In this document: positions 1-8,175 of the stretch, piece by piece
How the letters are laid out: every line of letters starts with the position of its first letter
How positions within the stretch are numbered: the stretch's first letter is position 1
Source of the DNA: Alphaproteobacteria bacterium
GTDB lineage: Bacteria > Pseudomonadota > Alphaproteobacteria > Bin95
Assembly (NCBI GenBank): GCA_026710105.1
Contig: JAPORR010000138.1
Span: 333-44,816, forward strand
Length of the DNA stretch: 44,484 nucleotides
Direction of reading: 5' to 3'
The notes under the pieces: generated by a model
What the model was told of the DNA's origin: nothing
Databases searched by the model: none
The model's input: the letters and a program-made list of their open reading frames with translations, nothing else
Made by a program: the position numbers and the translations under genes

Positions 1-61
1 TCGGGAGCGCGCAGGTCGCTGTGGGGGTGGTTTTCGCCCAGGGTGGGCCGGCGGCCCCCCA

Positions 62-121
62 CGCCCTCGCACCGGCCCGGGGGGGGGGGGGGGGCCGCCC
101 CCCCCCCCCCCGCCGCCGCCT
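62..121. other. homopolymer-rich contig-edge sequence
   Basis: A run of 16 G (79-94) is followed after three bases by a run of 14 C (98-111), flanked by GCC/GGC triplets. Natural coding DNA in the rest of the window shows nothing similar. The hsdM frame on the minus strand degenerates here into poly-Arg, poly-Gly and poly-Pro. In another minus-strand frame, positions 1-60 read as protein-like (PTLGENHPHSDLRAP), which does not continue hsdM. I read this as a low-quality or chimeric contig end, not as biology. Confidence 0.7.
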
Positions 122-1753
122 GTGAATCCGCCGGATAACGGGCGGCGCATTCTCGCTCCGTGTTCCATGCTCCCTGAGCAGCTTGATCTCGGACGTCTTG
201 TAAGCAAGACCCGGATCGATGCCCTCAATGCGAAGCGGCCGCTCGACGGTCACCTTCCAGTAGCCGAAGGCGGCGTTGTCGAAAATCTTGCTTTGCTCGC
301 TCTCCTTGAAGGCGAGGAAGGTCTCGCAGATGCGGGCGATGTCGTCCTCGCCGAGTTCGCAGTTCTTCTTGCCGAGATTTTTACGCAGCGGCCGGTGCCA
401 GCCGGTGGCGTCGATCAGCTGTACCTTGCCTTGCCGATGCGGAGGCTTGCGGTTGGTCAGAACCCACACATAGGTCGCGATGCCGGTGTTGTAGAACATG
501 TTGAGTGGCAGGGCGACGATGGCCTCCAGCCAGTCGTTCTCGATAATCCAGCGCCGGATATTGCTCTCGCCCTGGCCGGCGTCGCCGGTGAACAGGGAAC
601 TGCCGTTGTGAACCTCGGCGATGCGGCTGCCGAGCGGCGTATGCTGCTTCATCTTGGAGAGCTTGTTCGCGAGGAACAGCATCTGGCCGTCGCTCACGCG
701 GGTGACCAGGGAGAATTCCGGATCGCCGCCATGTTCGATCATGAAGCGGGGATCGCGCATGTCCTTCTTGCCGCCCATGCGCTCAAGGTCCGTCTTCCAG
801 CTCTTGCCGTAGGGCGGGTTGGACAGCATGAAATCGAACTCGCGGGCCGGGAAGGCGTCGTTGGAGAGCGTCGAATGCTCCGGCCCGCCCACGATATTGT
901 CGGCGGCATCGCCTTCACCCTTCAGCAGCAGGTCTGCCTTGCAGATGGCGTAGGTCTCGGCGTTGATCTCCTGGCCGAAGAGATGGGTCGAGACCTGCTT
1001 GCCGCGTTCAGCGGCAAGCTCCTGCAGGGTCTCCTCGGCCACGGTCAGCATGCCGCCCGTGCCGCAGGCGCCGTCATAGAGCAGCCAGGTGCCGGACTGG
1101 ATGTCGTCAGCGATGGGCAGGAACACGAGCTTCGCCATCAGCCGCACGGCGTCGCGCGGCGTCCAGTGTTCGCCCGCTTCCTCGTTGTTCTCCTCGTTGA
1201 AGCGCCGGACCAGCTCCTCGAAGATCGTGCCCATGCCGTGATTGTCGAGGCCCGCATGGCGGACCGTGCCGTCAGTGTTCTTGACGGGGTAGGGGCTGAG
1301 GTTGATCTCCGGCGAGGTGAGCTTCTCGATCAGCGTGCCAAGCGCGTCCGCTCTGGAGAGGCGCGGGATCTGGTTGCGGAACTCGAAGCTGTCGAGGATG
1401 TCCTGCACATTGGGCGAAAACCCGTCCAGCCATGCTTCGAAGTCCGCCCTGAGCTGCTGCGGATTGAAGCGGGCGCGCAGGTCACGCAAGGCAAAGGGCG
1501 AGGCATTGTAGAAGGCCTGCCCCGCCGCCTGGCGCAATGCCACGTCCTGTTCGACCACGCCGTTCGCATCAAGAGCGACCTTCATGTCGAGCACTGCCTG
1601 CTTGCCGTCCTCAAGCACTGCATCCAGCCGGCGCAGCACCGTCATCGGCAGGATCACGTCGCGATACTTGCCGCGCACATACAGATCGCGCAGCACGTCG
1701 TCTGCGATACCCCAGATGTAGTTTGCGATCCAGTTCAGGTCGTTGTTGGTCAC
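122..1753 (-). CDS. hsdM: type I restriction-modification DNA methyltransferase subunit M (3' end lost)
   Basis: Methylates adenine at the N6 position in the target chosen by HsdS, and forms the core of the HsdMSR complex. The minus-strand reading starts at GTG 1753 (VTNNDLNWIANYIWGIADDV), the usual HsdM N-terminal helical domain. The SAM-binding motif DGACGTGG follows near residues 227-234 and the catalytic NPPY at residues 312-315. The frame is open for 544 codons and then enters the homopolymer tract, so the C-terminus is missing or corrupted. The start is weakly supported: GAAAG lies upstream, but GTG matches the family N-terminus. No hsdS or hsdR is visible; they would lie beyond the left edge. 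It is divergent from the repeat/HTH gene at 1910, which suggests a mobile or defence island. Confidence 0.9.
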
Positions 1754-1909
1754 TTGGCGTTCGCTTTCGGCCGCGGCTGCGATGACGGCCGAGCATAGCC
1801 CGGCACACGGTGACGGAATAGCGGACGAGAGGGGGGACTGCTGCCTTGTAGGATTACGCCCAACTGATCTTGTTGCCAGTCGCAAAATGTTCCTTTTATG
1901 TTCTTATTC
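1754..1909. promoter_or_regulatory. divergent intergenic region between hsdM and the repeat/HTH gene
   Basis: This 156-bp spacer must hold the promoters of both divergent genes. The right part is AT-rich and repetitive (AAATGTTCCTTTTATGTTCTTATT, split here as two ATGTTC units at 1887 and 1898). A similar AAATGTTTCC string recurs at 2377-2386, in front of the internal HTH start. No strong -35/-10 pair can be named. Confidence 0.3.
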
Positions 1910-2623
1910 ATGGCAACGCTCGATCACAGCTTCCGCCTCCTTCTCGACAGCTTTCTTGAAGAGACCGGCCTCTCCAGGCGGCGTTTCGGCATGGAGGCGC
2001 TGGGCGACCCGAGCTTCGTGAGATCGCTCGCCAGGGGGCGCCGTCCCGGTCTGAAGACGGCCGATCGTCTGCTTGTCTTCATGGGTCTGGAACCCATGGG
2101 TCCTGCCTTCCGGCGCGAGGTGGAGGCGTTCCTCGAAGCGACCGGTACCAAGGGCTACGTGCTGGGCGAACTGGTGCTGAAAGACCCCAGCTTCGTCCGG
2201 CGTTTGCGTCGCGGAGACTCGTTCCAGCTGGAGACGGTCGCTCGGGTACGAGGCTGGATGGTGGTGCAAGCCTCGGAGGAAGTGCGTGCGGCGATGCGTG
2301 CCGCAGTCGCAGGCGCGCCCCTGCTCAATGGAGACCTGGGCGCGGAAGACGGTGGCTCTGACCCGCATGGTGAAGGAAATGTTTCCTGCTATCGGGGGAA
2401 GGAAAATCACATGAACGAGACGATCACCTATCTGAACACGCGCGAGGCGGCGGCCCATCTCGGGCTGTCGACGCGCACGCTGGATCGCTACCGGGTCTCG
2501 GGCGACGGGCCGGTGTTCCTGCGCTTCGGCGGACGGGTGCGCTATCTGCGCGAGGATATCGATGCCTGGGCCAGAACCAGGCGGCGCCAATCCACCTCGG
2601 ACGACGGCACGGCGGCCCAGTGA
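1910..2623 (+). CDS. duplicated-unit protein continuing in frame into an HTH domain
   Basis: Residues 1-117 contain two copies of one unit: an FL..TG stretch, then G...L.DPSFVR.L.RG, then a T..R helix ending in M. The copies centre on DPSFVRSLARGRRP and DPSFVRRLRRGDSF. The pattern resembles short HTH-like proteins of alphaproteobacterial mobile elements; I cannot name the family. The frame has no stop before residue 168, where a second protein-like start (MNETITYLNTREAAAHLG) begins. The linker (about residues 140-167) is low in family-like sequence and contains a strong ribosome binding site, so this may be two genes whose stop codon was lost, or a true fusion. ATG 1910 is preferred over ATG 1898; neither has a clear Shine-Dalgarno sequence. 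Confidence 0.55.
   Translation: MATLDHSFRLLLDSFLEETGLSRRRFGMEALGDPSFVRSLARGRRPGLKTADRLLVFMGLEPMGPAFRREVEAFLEATGTKGYVLGELVLKDPSFVRRLRRGDSFQLETVARVRGWMVVQASEEVRAAMRAAVAGAPLLNGDLGAEDGGSDPHGEGNVSCYRGKENHMNETITYLNTREAAAHLGLSTRTLDRYRVSGDGPVFLRFGGRVRYLREDIDAWARTRRRQSTSDDGTAAQ
2375..2386. promoter_or_regulatory. small inverted repeat before the HTH start
   Basis: GGAAA-TG-TTTCC forms 5-bp arms with a 2-nt centre, 25 bp before the ATG at 2411. An autoregulatory operator for the HTH protein is possible. The arms are short, so this is tentative. Confidence 0.3.
2411..2623 (+). CDS. excisionase/AlpA-like helix-turn-helix protein (internal start)
   Basis: A 70-residue protein starting at ATG 2411, with a strong upstream GGGGGAAGGA ribosome binding site. 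NTREAAAHLGLSTRTLDRYR is a MerR/excisionase-type helix-turn-helix, and VRYLREDIDAWARTRR is the matching wing and third helix. Small HTH proteins of this kind accompany integrative elements and regulate excision or replication genes. It shares its frame with the CDS starting at 1910, so both products could be made. The independent start is favoured by the ribosome binding site and the typical family length. Confidence 0.75.
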   Translation: MNETITYLNTREAAAHLGLSTRTLDRYRVSGDGPVFLRFGGRVRYLREDIDAWARTRRRQSTSDDGTAAQ

Positions 2624-2864
2624 AGGCAAGGGGGATGCCGGTTGCCGGGACATCCGTCTGCGATATCTCGCCGTGAAGGGCGGGCACATTGCGATGCGCT
2701 TTTTGCTGGCGGTCTCTCTGCCCGGCTGCACGTCATTCAGCGGGGATGAAGTCGAGCGGGATGCGGCGGCTGTCGAGAGCCGGCTGGGTTCGGTCGTGGG
2801 TCCGGAGCGGCCTGGCTTCCGGTCTCTCACGCAATCGAAGGACCCCTGACTGGCGCTGCGGCCC

Positions 2865-3302
2865 GTGACGGAGACGGAGGCGCGCCTTCCGGAAGACCTG
2901 CTGTCGGAGACCGGCGTTGTCGTGACGCTCGGCGACGGGCCGGGCGACGAGGCTCTGGCGCGGCGGATATCGGATGCAGCGGGGCTCAACGTCCGTCTGG
3001 TCGGCGCCCACCGGCAGCCCATTGTTGGCGAGAACGGACAACCGGACGGTCTGCTCGCACTTACGCCAGATCATCGGGCTCGCTGGCTCATAGCGCTGGC
3101 CAACCAAATCAACCGATCCCACGCTGTGCTTCCCAACGGGCACGGCAACAAAACGCCCGCCTTCAAACGCGCCAAAGACCCCTCGCAGACAACGCCAAGT
3201 CCCGTTGCTACCGAAATACGCCCCTCAGCAGACCGAGCGATGTCAAAATCTCAGCCGCTCTCAATCAGCAGGGCAATTCTGCAAGAGGTTCAGATCATAT
3301 GA
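2865..3302 (+). CDS. hypothetical protein, possibly a gene remnant
   Basis: A 145-codon frame from GTG 2865. The first 65 codons look protein-like (DLLSETGVVVTLGDGPGDEA, then ARRISDAAGLNVRLVGAHRQ). From about residue 85 the composition turns lysine-, serine- and proline-rich and looks like random translation. No family is recognised. There is no convincing ribosome binding site. It may be the end of a truncated mobile-element gene fused by chance to noncoding sequence. Confidence 0.25.
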   Translation: MTETEARLPEDLLSETGVVVTLGDGPGDEALARRISDAAGLNVRLVGAHRQPIVGENGQPDGLLALTPDHRARWLIALANQINRSHAVLPNGHGNKTPAFKRAKDPSQTTPSPVATEIRPSADRAMSKSQPLSISRAILQEVQII

Positions 3303-3313
3303 AACTTTTCTAA

Positions 3314-3330
3314 CTTATCATCCCGATAAG
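3314..3330. promoter_or_regulatory. inverted repeat CTTATC-N5-GATAAG
   Basis: Perfect 6-bp arms (3314-3319 and 3325-3330) separated by ATCCC lie in an AT-rich stretch downstream of the altronate-dehydratase-like stop codon (minus strand, 3405). It could be a weak terminator for that gene or an operator left from a lost neighbour. There is no T-run. Confidence 0.3.
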
Positions 3331-3404
3331 AAATGTTGATAAAAAACATGAACAGCGTGAATCACAAGCCACAGCGCAGCGCAACCTCATTCTCAAACGG
3401 TCTC

Positions 3405-4922
3405 TCACATCACCGCGCCGACCTGCCAGGGGATGAATTCTGCTGCGCCGAGGCCCTGAGCTTCAGATTTGGTGGCTTCGCCAGAGGCGACGGAGAGGAA
3501 CTTGCCGAAAATCTCGCGTCCGACTTCCGCCACACTAGCCGTACCGTCGGTAATCACGCCGCAATTGATATCCATGTCCTCTTCGAGGCGGTGGTACATC
3601 TCTGTATTGGTGGCGAGCTTGATCGAGGGCACCGGCTTGTTGCCGTAGACCGATCCGCGTCCGGTGGTGAAGCAGACCAGGTTCGCCCCCGATGCTACCT
3701 GGCCAGTGATAGAGCAGGGGTCGTAGCCGGGGCTGTCCATGAACACGAAACCCTTGCGGTCAATAGGCTCGCCATAATGGTAAACGCCGGCAAGATTGGT
3801 GGTTCCGCCCTTAGCCGCCGCGCCGAGCGACTTCTCCAAGATCGTCGTGAGTCCGCCCGCCTTGTTGCCAGGCGAAGGGTTATTGTTCATCTCTCCACCA
3901 TTGCGCGCCGTGTAATCCTCCCACCAGCGGATGCGTTCGATGAGCTTCTGGCCGGTGCGCTCGTCCACGGCCCGGCGGGTCAGCAGATGTTCCGCGCCGT
4001 AGATTTCGGGCGTTTCCGCCAGCACGCCGGTGCCGCCATGACAGACCAAATTGTCGACGGCAGCGCCGAGCGCCGGATTCGCGGTAATGCCGGAATAGCC
4101 GTCCGAACCGCCGCATTGCAGCGCGACGATGAGTTCGGATGCCGCGATGGGCTGGCGCCTCGCACGGTCGGCTTCCGGCAGCATCTCGCGGATGAGGTCG
4201 CGGCCGCGCTCTACTGTGCGCCGTAGCCCGCCGGTCTCCTGGATATTCATGGTGCTGAGGAACGGCCCACGCTCAAGGCCGTAAGCGTCAAGCAGGAAGT
4301 CTATCTGGTTCACCTCGCAGCCAAGCCCGACCAGTAGGATGCCGGCGAAATTGGGGTGGCGCGCATGGCCCCAGAGCACACGCTGGAGGTTGTCATAGCC
4401 ATCACCTGCTCCCGCCATGCCGCAGCCGGTAGAATGGACGAGCGCGACGACGCCATCTACATGCGGGTAGTCCGCTAGCATCCGTTCCTCGACCGCTTCG
4501 GCGATGAAACGCGCCGCTGTCGCCGAGCAGTTCACGCTGGTCAGCACGCCGATATAGTTCCGTGTACCGACCCGGCCGCTGGGCCGCAGATAACCTTGGA
4601 AGCTTGCCCGCTCATCCTCGGGCACGAACGCGACTGCCTTCATGTCCTGTCCGATGGCGTAGTCGCGTTTGAAATCACCCATCACGCAATTATGGACATG
4701 GACATGCGCGCCAGCCTCAACCAGCTCGCTCGCAAAGCCGATGATCTGGCCGTATTTTCGGATAGGTTCGCCTGCGGCAATCGGGCAAGTGGCGATCTTG
4801 TGGCCGGCGGGCACGGCGTCGAGCACCGTTACCCCCTCCGGGGGCAGTGCTGTACCAGCGGCGATGTCGATGCGCGCGACGACCACATTGTCTTCGGGCG
4901 CGAGGCGAATCGAGATGGTCAT
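3405..4922 (-). CDS. UxaA/altronate dehydratase-family hydrolyase
   Basis: A 506-residue member of the altronate/galactarate dehydratase family, which dehydrates sugar acids to 2-keto-3-deoxy acids using Fe or Mn. The N-terminal SAF domain (about residues 1-80) ends with HVHVHN at 73-78. The large UxaA domain follows, with HSTGCG at 163-168, GLGCEVNQ, a CGGSDGYSG motif and GNKAGG. Length fits E. coli UxaA (about 495). Start ATG 4922 is chosen because an AGGAGG lies about 10 nt upstream and the family N-terminus begins at MTISIRL; an upstream ATG at 4991 adds unrelated residues. The true substrate (altronate, galactarate or another acid) cannot be read from sequence. A tandem GTACCGGTGC repeat lies upstream. 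Confidence 0.85.
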   Translation of the reverse strand: MTISIRLAPEDNVVVARIDIAAGTALPPEGVTVLDAVPAGHKIATCPIAAGEPIRKYGQIIGFASELVEAGAHVHVHNCVMGDFKRDYAIGQDMKAVAFVPEDERASFQGYLRPSGRVGTRNYIGVLTSVNCSATAARFIAEAVEERMLADYPHVDGVVALVHSTGCGMAGAGDGYDNLQRVLWGHARHPNFAGILLVGLGCEVNQIDFLLDAYGLERGPFLSTMNIQETGGLRRTVERGRDLIREMLPEADRARRQPIAASELIVALQCGGSDGYSGITANPALGAAVDNLVCHGGTGVLAETPEIYGAEHLLTRRAVDERTGQKLIERIRWWEDYTARNGGEMNNNPSPGNKAGGLTTILEKSLGAAAKGGTTNLAGVYHYGEPIDRKGFVFMDSPGYDPCSITGQVASGANLVCFTTGRGSVYGNKPVPSIKLATNTEMYHRLEEDMDINCGVITDGTASVAEVGREIFGKFLSVASGEATKSEAQGLGAAEFIPWQVGAVM

Positions 4923-4961
4923 AGGCGGAGGGCCTCCTGTGCGGCAAGCGGGCTGCGGTGT

Positions 4962-4981
4962 GTACCGGTGCGTACCGGTGC
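4962..4981. promoter_or_regulatory. tandem GTACCGGTGC repeat, candidate operator
   Basis: Two exact copies of the 10-bp unit GTACCGGTGC are adjacent. Each contains the palindrome ACCGGT, so the palindromes recur at one helical turn. The site is 40-60 bp upstream of the dehydratase start (ATG 4922, minus strand), a natural place for a regulator to bind. No regulator gene is adjacent. Confidence 0.4.
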
Positions 4982-5150
4982 GGCGGAGCATATGGTCAGG
5001 CCTGTGGGGTCGGATGTAGCGAAGTCCCGGGCGGGCGCGCTCGGCATGACCGACAGGCAGACCCCTGCCGCTGGTGACGTCGCGTGCTGCATGGGGCGGT
5101 TTTCGTTCATGGTTTCGTCTGTCTTCCCCTGTGACTCCGGCGGCTGCTCG

Positions 5151-5630
5151 TCAGGGCCCCTCGCAGGCGCCCCAGACCTCATCGGTCTTCAGCCAGCCCT
5201 TATGGCCTTGTGCTGAGATCTTGCACCAGCCGTCGCGGCGTTCTAGCACCGAGACCACTACCCTCGGCTCCAGCACGGCGACGCCGCGCGCACCGGCGTC
5301 CGGCGCGCGCCTGAGAATACGCGCCGCACCGGTCACGATGGCGCGGGGCCAGTCAGCCAGCAAATGCGCGCTCATCCAGCCTGTGTCGCCCCCCGGGTCC
5401 TCAATCTTCCGCCAGTCGAAATGTTCCTTGATGATGCGCACCGGCAGGCCGCGTTCTTCATACCGCCAGAGCACGGGATAGTTCGTGCTCGGTCCAACGC
5501 GGAGATTGGCTTCTGTAGCACGGACCGCGGCATAGCGTGGCAGGGGCAGGCCGGTGAGCCTTTCAGTGGCCCCTGAAACAAAGCTGAACAGGCACAGCAT
5601 CGCCGCGCCGGCAATCCGCAGTCCCGTCAT
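5151..5630 (-). CDS. exported SH3-like domain protein
   Basis: A 159-residue protein with an N-terminal signal peptide (MTGLRIAGAAMLCLFSFVSG) and a bacterial SH3 domain. The SH3 part begins at ANLRVGPSTNYPVLWRYEER and includes GDTGWMSAHLL; a second SH3-like stretch ends in GWLKTDEVWG. These domains bind peptidoglycan or partner proteins in the periplasm. ATG 5630 overlaps the stop of the upstream MFS gene (ATGA), so the two are translationally coupled. Longer upstream starts lie inside the MFS gene and are rejected. A functional link to the transporter is not evident beyond co-transcription. Confidence 0.85.
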   Translation of the reverse strand: MTGLRIAGAAMLCLFSFVSGATERLTGLPLPRYAAVRATEANLRVGPSTNYPVLWRYEERGLPVRIIKEHFDWRKIEDPGGDTGWMSAHLLADWPRAIVTGAARILRRAPDAGARGVAVLEPRVVVSVLERRDGWCKISAQGHKGWLKTDEVWGACEGP

Positions 5631-6835
5631 TGCCTCGCCTCGGGCCAGAGAAGGAGCGCCAGCGCCAGCATGACCAGCCCCTCGATGGCGATGACGATGA
5701 CCGCCGTGTGGGCACCCAGCCATTCTGCGAGCAGGCCGAGATGCAGGAAACCAATGGGGCCCGTGCCGATGCAGATGGTCAGGACGCCCATGGCGCGGTT
5801 ACGCATTTCCGGACTCGCACCGAGGAAGGTCAGGGTCGATTGCATGGTCGAGAAGCAAGCGCCTCCGATGCCGGCTGCAACCAGAATTGTGCCAGAAAGC
5901 AGGAACCAGGGCGAGGCTGCGAACACGATGGCAGACGCCATATAGACTGCTACGCCGACAACATAGATGCGCCGGAACCGCGCCGCGCGCCCGAACCAGG
6001 CAATGCCAAGCGCGCCGAGCAGGGCTCCCAGCCCCTCTGCGCTCTGCAACACGCCGACCGGAAAAGCCGAAAGGCCGAGCTCTTCCTTCCCGATCACCGG
6101 CACCATCGATGTCATCGGGAATCCCCAGATATTGTAGATGACGGTGACGACTAAGGTCGCCACCAGCGGACGGTTGGCGCGGATGTAGCGAAACCCGTCG
6201 CGAAGGATTGTGAACACCCCCGCGGACGCGGCGCCTGCCCGGCCGCTTTCAATATGCACGCGCACCATGAGCAGGAGCGAGAGAAGGTTGAGGATCGCGC
6301 CGGCGAAGAAAGCGCCGGAAATGCCGATGCCCTCCAGCAGCCCACCGCCCACGACCGGGCCGAGCATCCGGGTGGCATTGTTGGTGGCGGTGTCGAACCC
6401 CATCGCCTGAGCGACCCGCCCGTCGCCGGCTAGATCGCCCAGCATGGTGCGCCGAAGCGGCATTTCGCAGGCCCAGACCATGCCATTGAGAAACGCGCCC
6501 GCAGCGACATGCCAGAGCATCAGATCGCCAAACGCAGCGAGGAGCCCGAGTGCCGTCGAACTTGCCGTCAGTGTGCATAGCCCCGCCATCACCAGGGCCC
6601 GGCGATCAAACCGCTCCGCGAGAGAGCCCGCCAGTGCGCCGAACAGCATCAGCGGCAGCATCCGCAGCATGAACATCAGCGTCACATCGAAAGCGGAGCC
6701 GGAGCGGTCGTACACCCAGACGCCGACCGCGAGAATCTCCAGCCAGCGATTCACATTAGAGAGCGCGCCGGATACCCAGACACGCCGGAACGCGAGATTG
6801 CCGATGAGCGCGAAGGGACTTATGGTAACGGCCAT
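5627..6835 (-). CDS. MFS transporter (EntS/MFS_3-like)
   Basis: A 402-residue inner-membrane protein with about 12 hydrophobic segments. It carries the MFS signature after TM2-3 (GALAGSLAERFDRRALVMAG) and a second-half equivalent. The N-terminal ALIGNLAFRRVWVSGALSN pattern resembles exporters of the EntS/MFS_3 group, which expel small molecules or siderophores. The substrate is unknown. The start at 6835 lacks a clear ribosome binding site but matches the family N-terminus. It is the first gene of a two-gene unit with the SH3 protein. Confidence 0.85.
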   Translation of the reverse strand: MAVTISPFALIGNLAFRRVWVSGALSNVNRWLEILAVGVWVYDRSGSAFDVTLMFMLRMLPLMLFGALAGSLAERFDRRALVMAGLCTLTASSTALGLLAAFGDLMLWHVAAGAFLNGMVWACEMPLRRTMLGDLAGDGRVAQAMGFDTATNNATRMLGPVVGGGLLEGIGISGAFFAGAILNLLSLLLMVRVHIESGRAGAASAGVFTILRDGFRYIRANRPLVATLVVTVIYNIWGFPMTSMVPVIGKEELGLSAFPVGVLQSAEGLGALLGALGIAWFGRAARFRRIYVVGVAVYMASAIVFAASPWFLLSGTILVAAGIGGACFSTMQSTLTFLGASPEMRNRAMGVLTICIGTGPIGFLHLGLLAEWLGAHTAVIVIAIEGLVMLALALLLWPEARQ

Positions 6836-6939
6836 AATATATGCAAACCCTACCCGCGTCCGGTGCGCAATCCCGAAAACCGGCTCGGCCGACGGATCAC
6901 GGGCATATCCTGTCCGTGCGAGGATGAGGAAAGGCCATC
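6836..6939. promoter_or_regulatory. divergent promoter region, MFS / PHA depolymerase
   Basis: A 104-bp spacer between divergent genes. TATATT lies just upstream of the MFS start on the minus strand. On the plus side GAGGAAAGG (6925-6933) is the ribosome binding site of the depolymerase. No operator is evident. Confidence 0.35.
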
Positions 6940-8175
6940 ATGCTCTACGCGCTTCACGAGATGCAGCGCATTGCCTGGGCGCCCGCCCGCATGATGGCCG
7001 AGGCCGGGCGGCAGGCGGCGTCCCATCCGTTCCACCCGATGTTCTGGCACCCTGCTGGCCGTGCTGTCGGGGCCGCCTGCGAGTTGTTCGAGCGTGCGAG
7101 CCGTAAGCATGGCAAGCCGGAATTCGGCATCCGCGATGTACGGAGCGGAGCCCGGACACTGGCCGTACGGGAGGAAATTGCGGTCTCGCAGCCCTTCTGC
7201 GACCTGCTGCATTTTAGGCGTGAAGGCCGGACCGGAGACCCGGTCGTGCTGGTCGTGGCGCCACTTTCTGGCCATTTCGCCACCCTGCTGCGGGACACGG
7301 TGCGCGGGCTGCTCGCGGAGCACGATGTCTATATCACCGACTGGCAGGACGCCCGGCAGGTGCCGGCGAACCGCGGCCCGTTCACGCTCGACGACTATAT
7401 CGACACGTTGCTAGCGTTCCTCGAATATTTAGGGCCGGAGGCGCATCTCGTCGCCGTCTGCCAGCCCTCGGTGCCGGCGCTCGCCGCGACAGCGCTGCTT
7501 GCCGCCTCCGGGGAGGCGGGTCCGCGTTCGCTCGTGCTGATGGGCGGACCGGTCGATACCCGCGTCGGCGTCACCAAGGTGAACGAGTTCGCCAAGTCAC
7601 ATAGTCGGCGCTGGTTCGAGCAGATGCTGATTCAGACCGTGCCGCCCCCCTATCCAGGCCTCGGCCGGCGGGTCTATCCGGGGTTTATGCAGCTCTCTGG
7701 CTTCATGGGCATGAATCTCGATCGGCATGTGGGCGCTCATCTGCGCATGTTCGAGCATCTTGTGGCCGGAGACGGTGAGAGCGCCAAGGCCCATCGCCGG
7801 TTTTACGACGAATATCTGGCCGTCATGGACATGCCGGCGGAATACTTCTTGGAAACGGTGGAACGGGTTTTCCAGGAACACCACCTGCCGCGTGGCCTGT
7901 TCAAGCATCGCGGCACTCCTGTGGATACGGCAGCGATACGCAATACCGCGCTGATGACCGTCGAGGGGGAACGCGACGATATTTCGGGCGTCGGACAGAC
8001 AGAGGCAGCCCACCGGGTCTGCCCGAATGTGCCGGCGGCGCGGCGCCGCCATCGTTTGCAGGCAGGGGTTGGCCATTATGGCATATTCAACGGGCGGCGC
8101 TGGCGGAGCGAAATTCTGCCGGATATCGCTGACTTTATTTGCGCTGCCCGAAGCCGGGAAGGCGGTAGCCGATGA
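6940..8175 (+). CDS. phaZ: intracellular polyhydroxyalkanoate depolymerase
   Basis: A 411-residue alpha/beta hydrolase that mobilises intracellular PHB granules to hydroxybutyrate units. The nucleophile motif VCQPSVPAL has cysteine (C174) where lipases have serine, the hallmark of the intracellular PhaZ family. Asp346/347 in GERDDISG and His379 in GVGHYGIFNGRRW complete the likely triad. The long N-terminal segment (MLYALHEMQRIAWAPARMMA) is typical of the family. A good AGGAAAGG ribosome binding site precedes ATG 6940. Its stop overlaps the start of the DapA-like gene (ATGA), so the two are made together. No PHA synthase is visible in the window. Confidence 0.93.
   Translation: MLYALHEMQRIAWAPARMMAEAGRQAASHPFHPMFWHPAGRAVGAACELFERASRKHGKPEFGIRDVRSGARTLAVREEIAVSQPFCDLLHFRREGRTGDPVVLVVAPLSGHFATLLRDTVRGLLAEHDVYITDWQDARQVPANRGPFTLDDYIDTLLAFLEYLGPEAHLVAVCQPSVPALAATALLAASGEAGPRSLVLMGGPVDTRVGVTKVNEFAKSHSRRWFEQMLIQTVPPPYPGLGRRVYPGFMQLSGFMGMNLDRHVGAHLRMFEHLVAGDGESAKAHRRFYDEYLAVMDMPAEYFLETVERVFQEHHLPRGLFKHRGTPVDTAAIRNTALMTVEGERDDISGVGQTEAAHRVCPNVPAARRRHRLQAGVGHYGIFNGRRWRSEILPDIADFICAARSREGGSR

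Larger units (their letters stand above)
2624..3404. other. gene-poor segment with degraded coding traces
   Basis: About 780 bp without a gene I can name. A short plus-strand reading at 2694-2849 has a signal-peptide-like start (MRFLLAVSLPGCTSF). The frame 2865-3302 is described separately. GC content falls toward 3300-3370, where a CTTATC/GATAAG inverted repeat and A-rich tracts occur. The overall look is decayed mobile-element DNA. Confidence 0.4.

Noticed and set aside
122-1798. Long plus-strand open frame (558 codons)
   Set aside because: It is the antisense of hsdM. The minus strand carries NPPY, DGACGTGG and full family similarity, while the plus reading has no recognisable motif.
1904-3022. 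Minus-strand 372-codon frame
   Set aside because: It lies antisense to the duplicated-unit/HTH gene and has low-complexity, arginine-rich content with no motifs.
3333-4226. Plus-strand 297-codon frame
   Set aside because: It is antisense to the dehydratase, whose family motifs are on the minus strand.
4919-5182. 87-codon minus-strand frame upstream of the altronate-dehydratase-like gene
   Set aside because: It has no motifs and is rich in Ala, Pro and Ser. It would also cover the tandem repeat and the dehydratase ribosome binding site.
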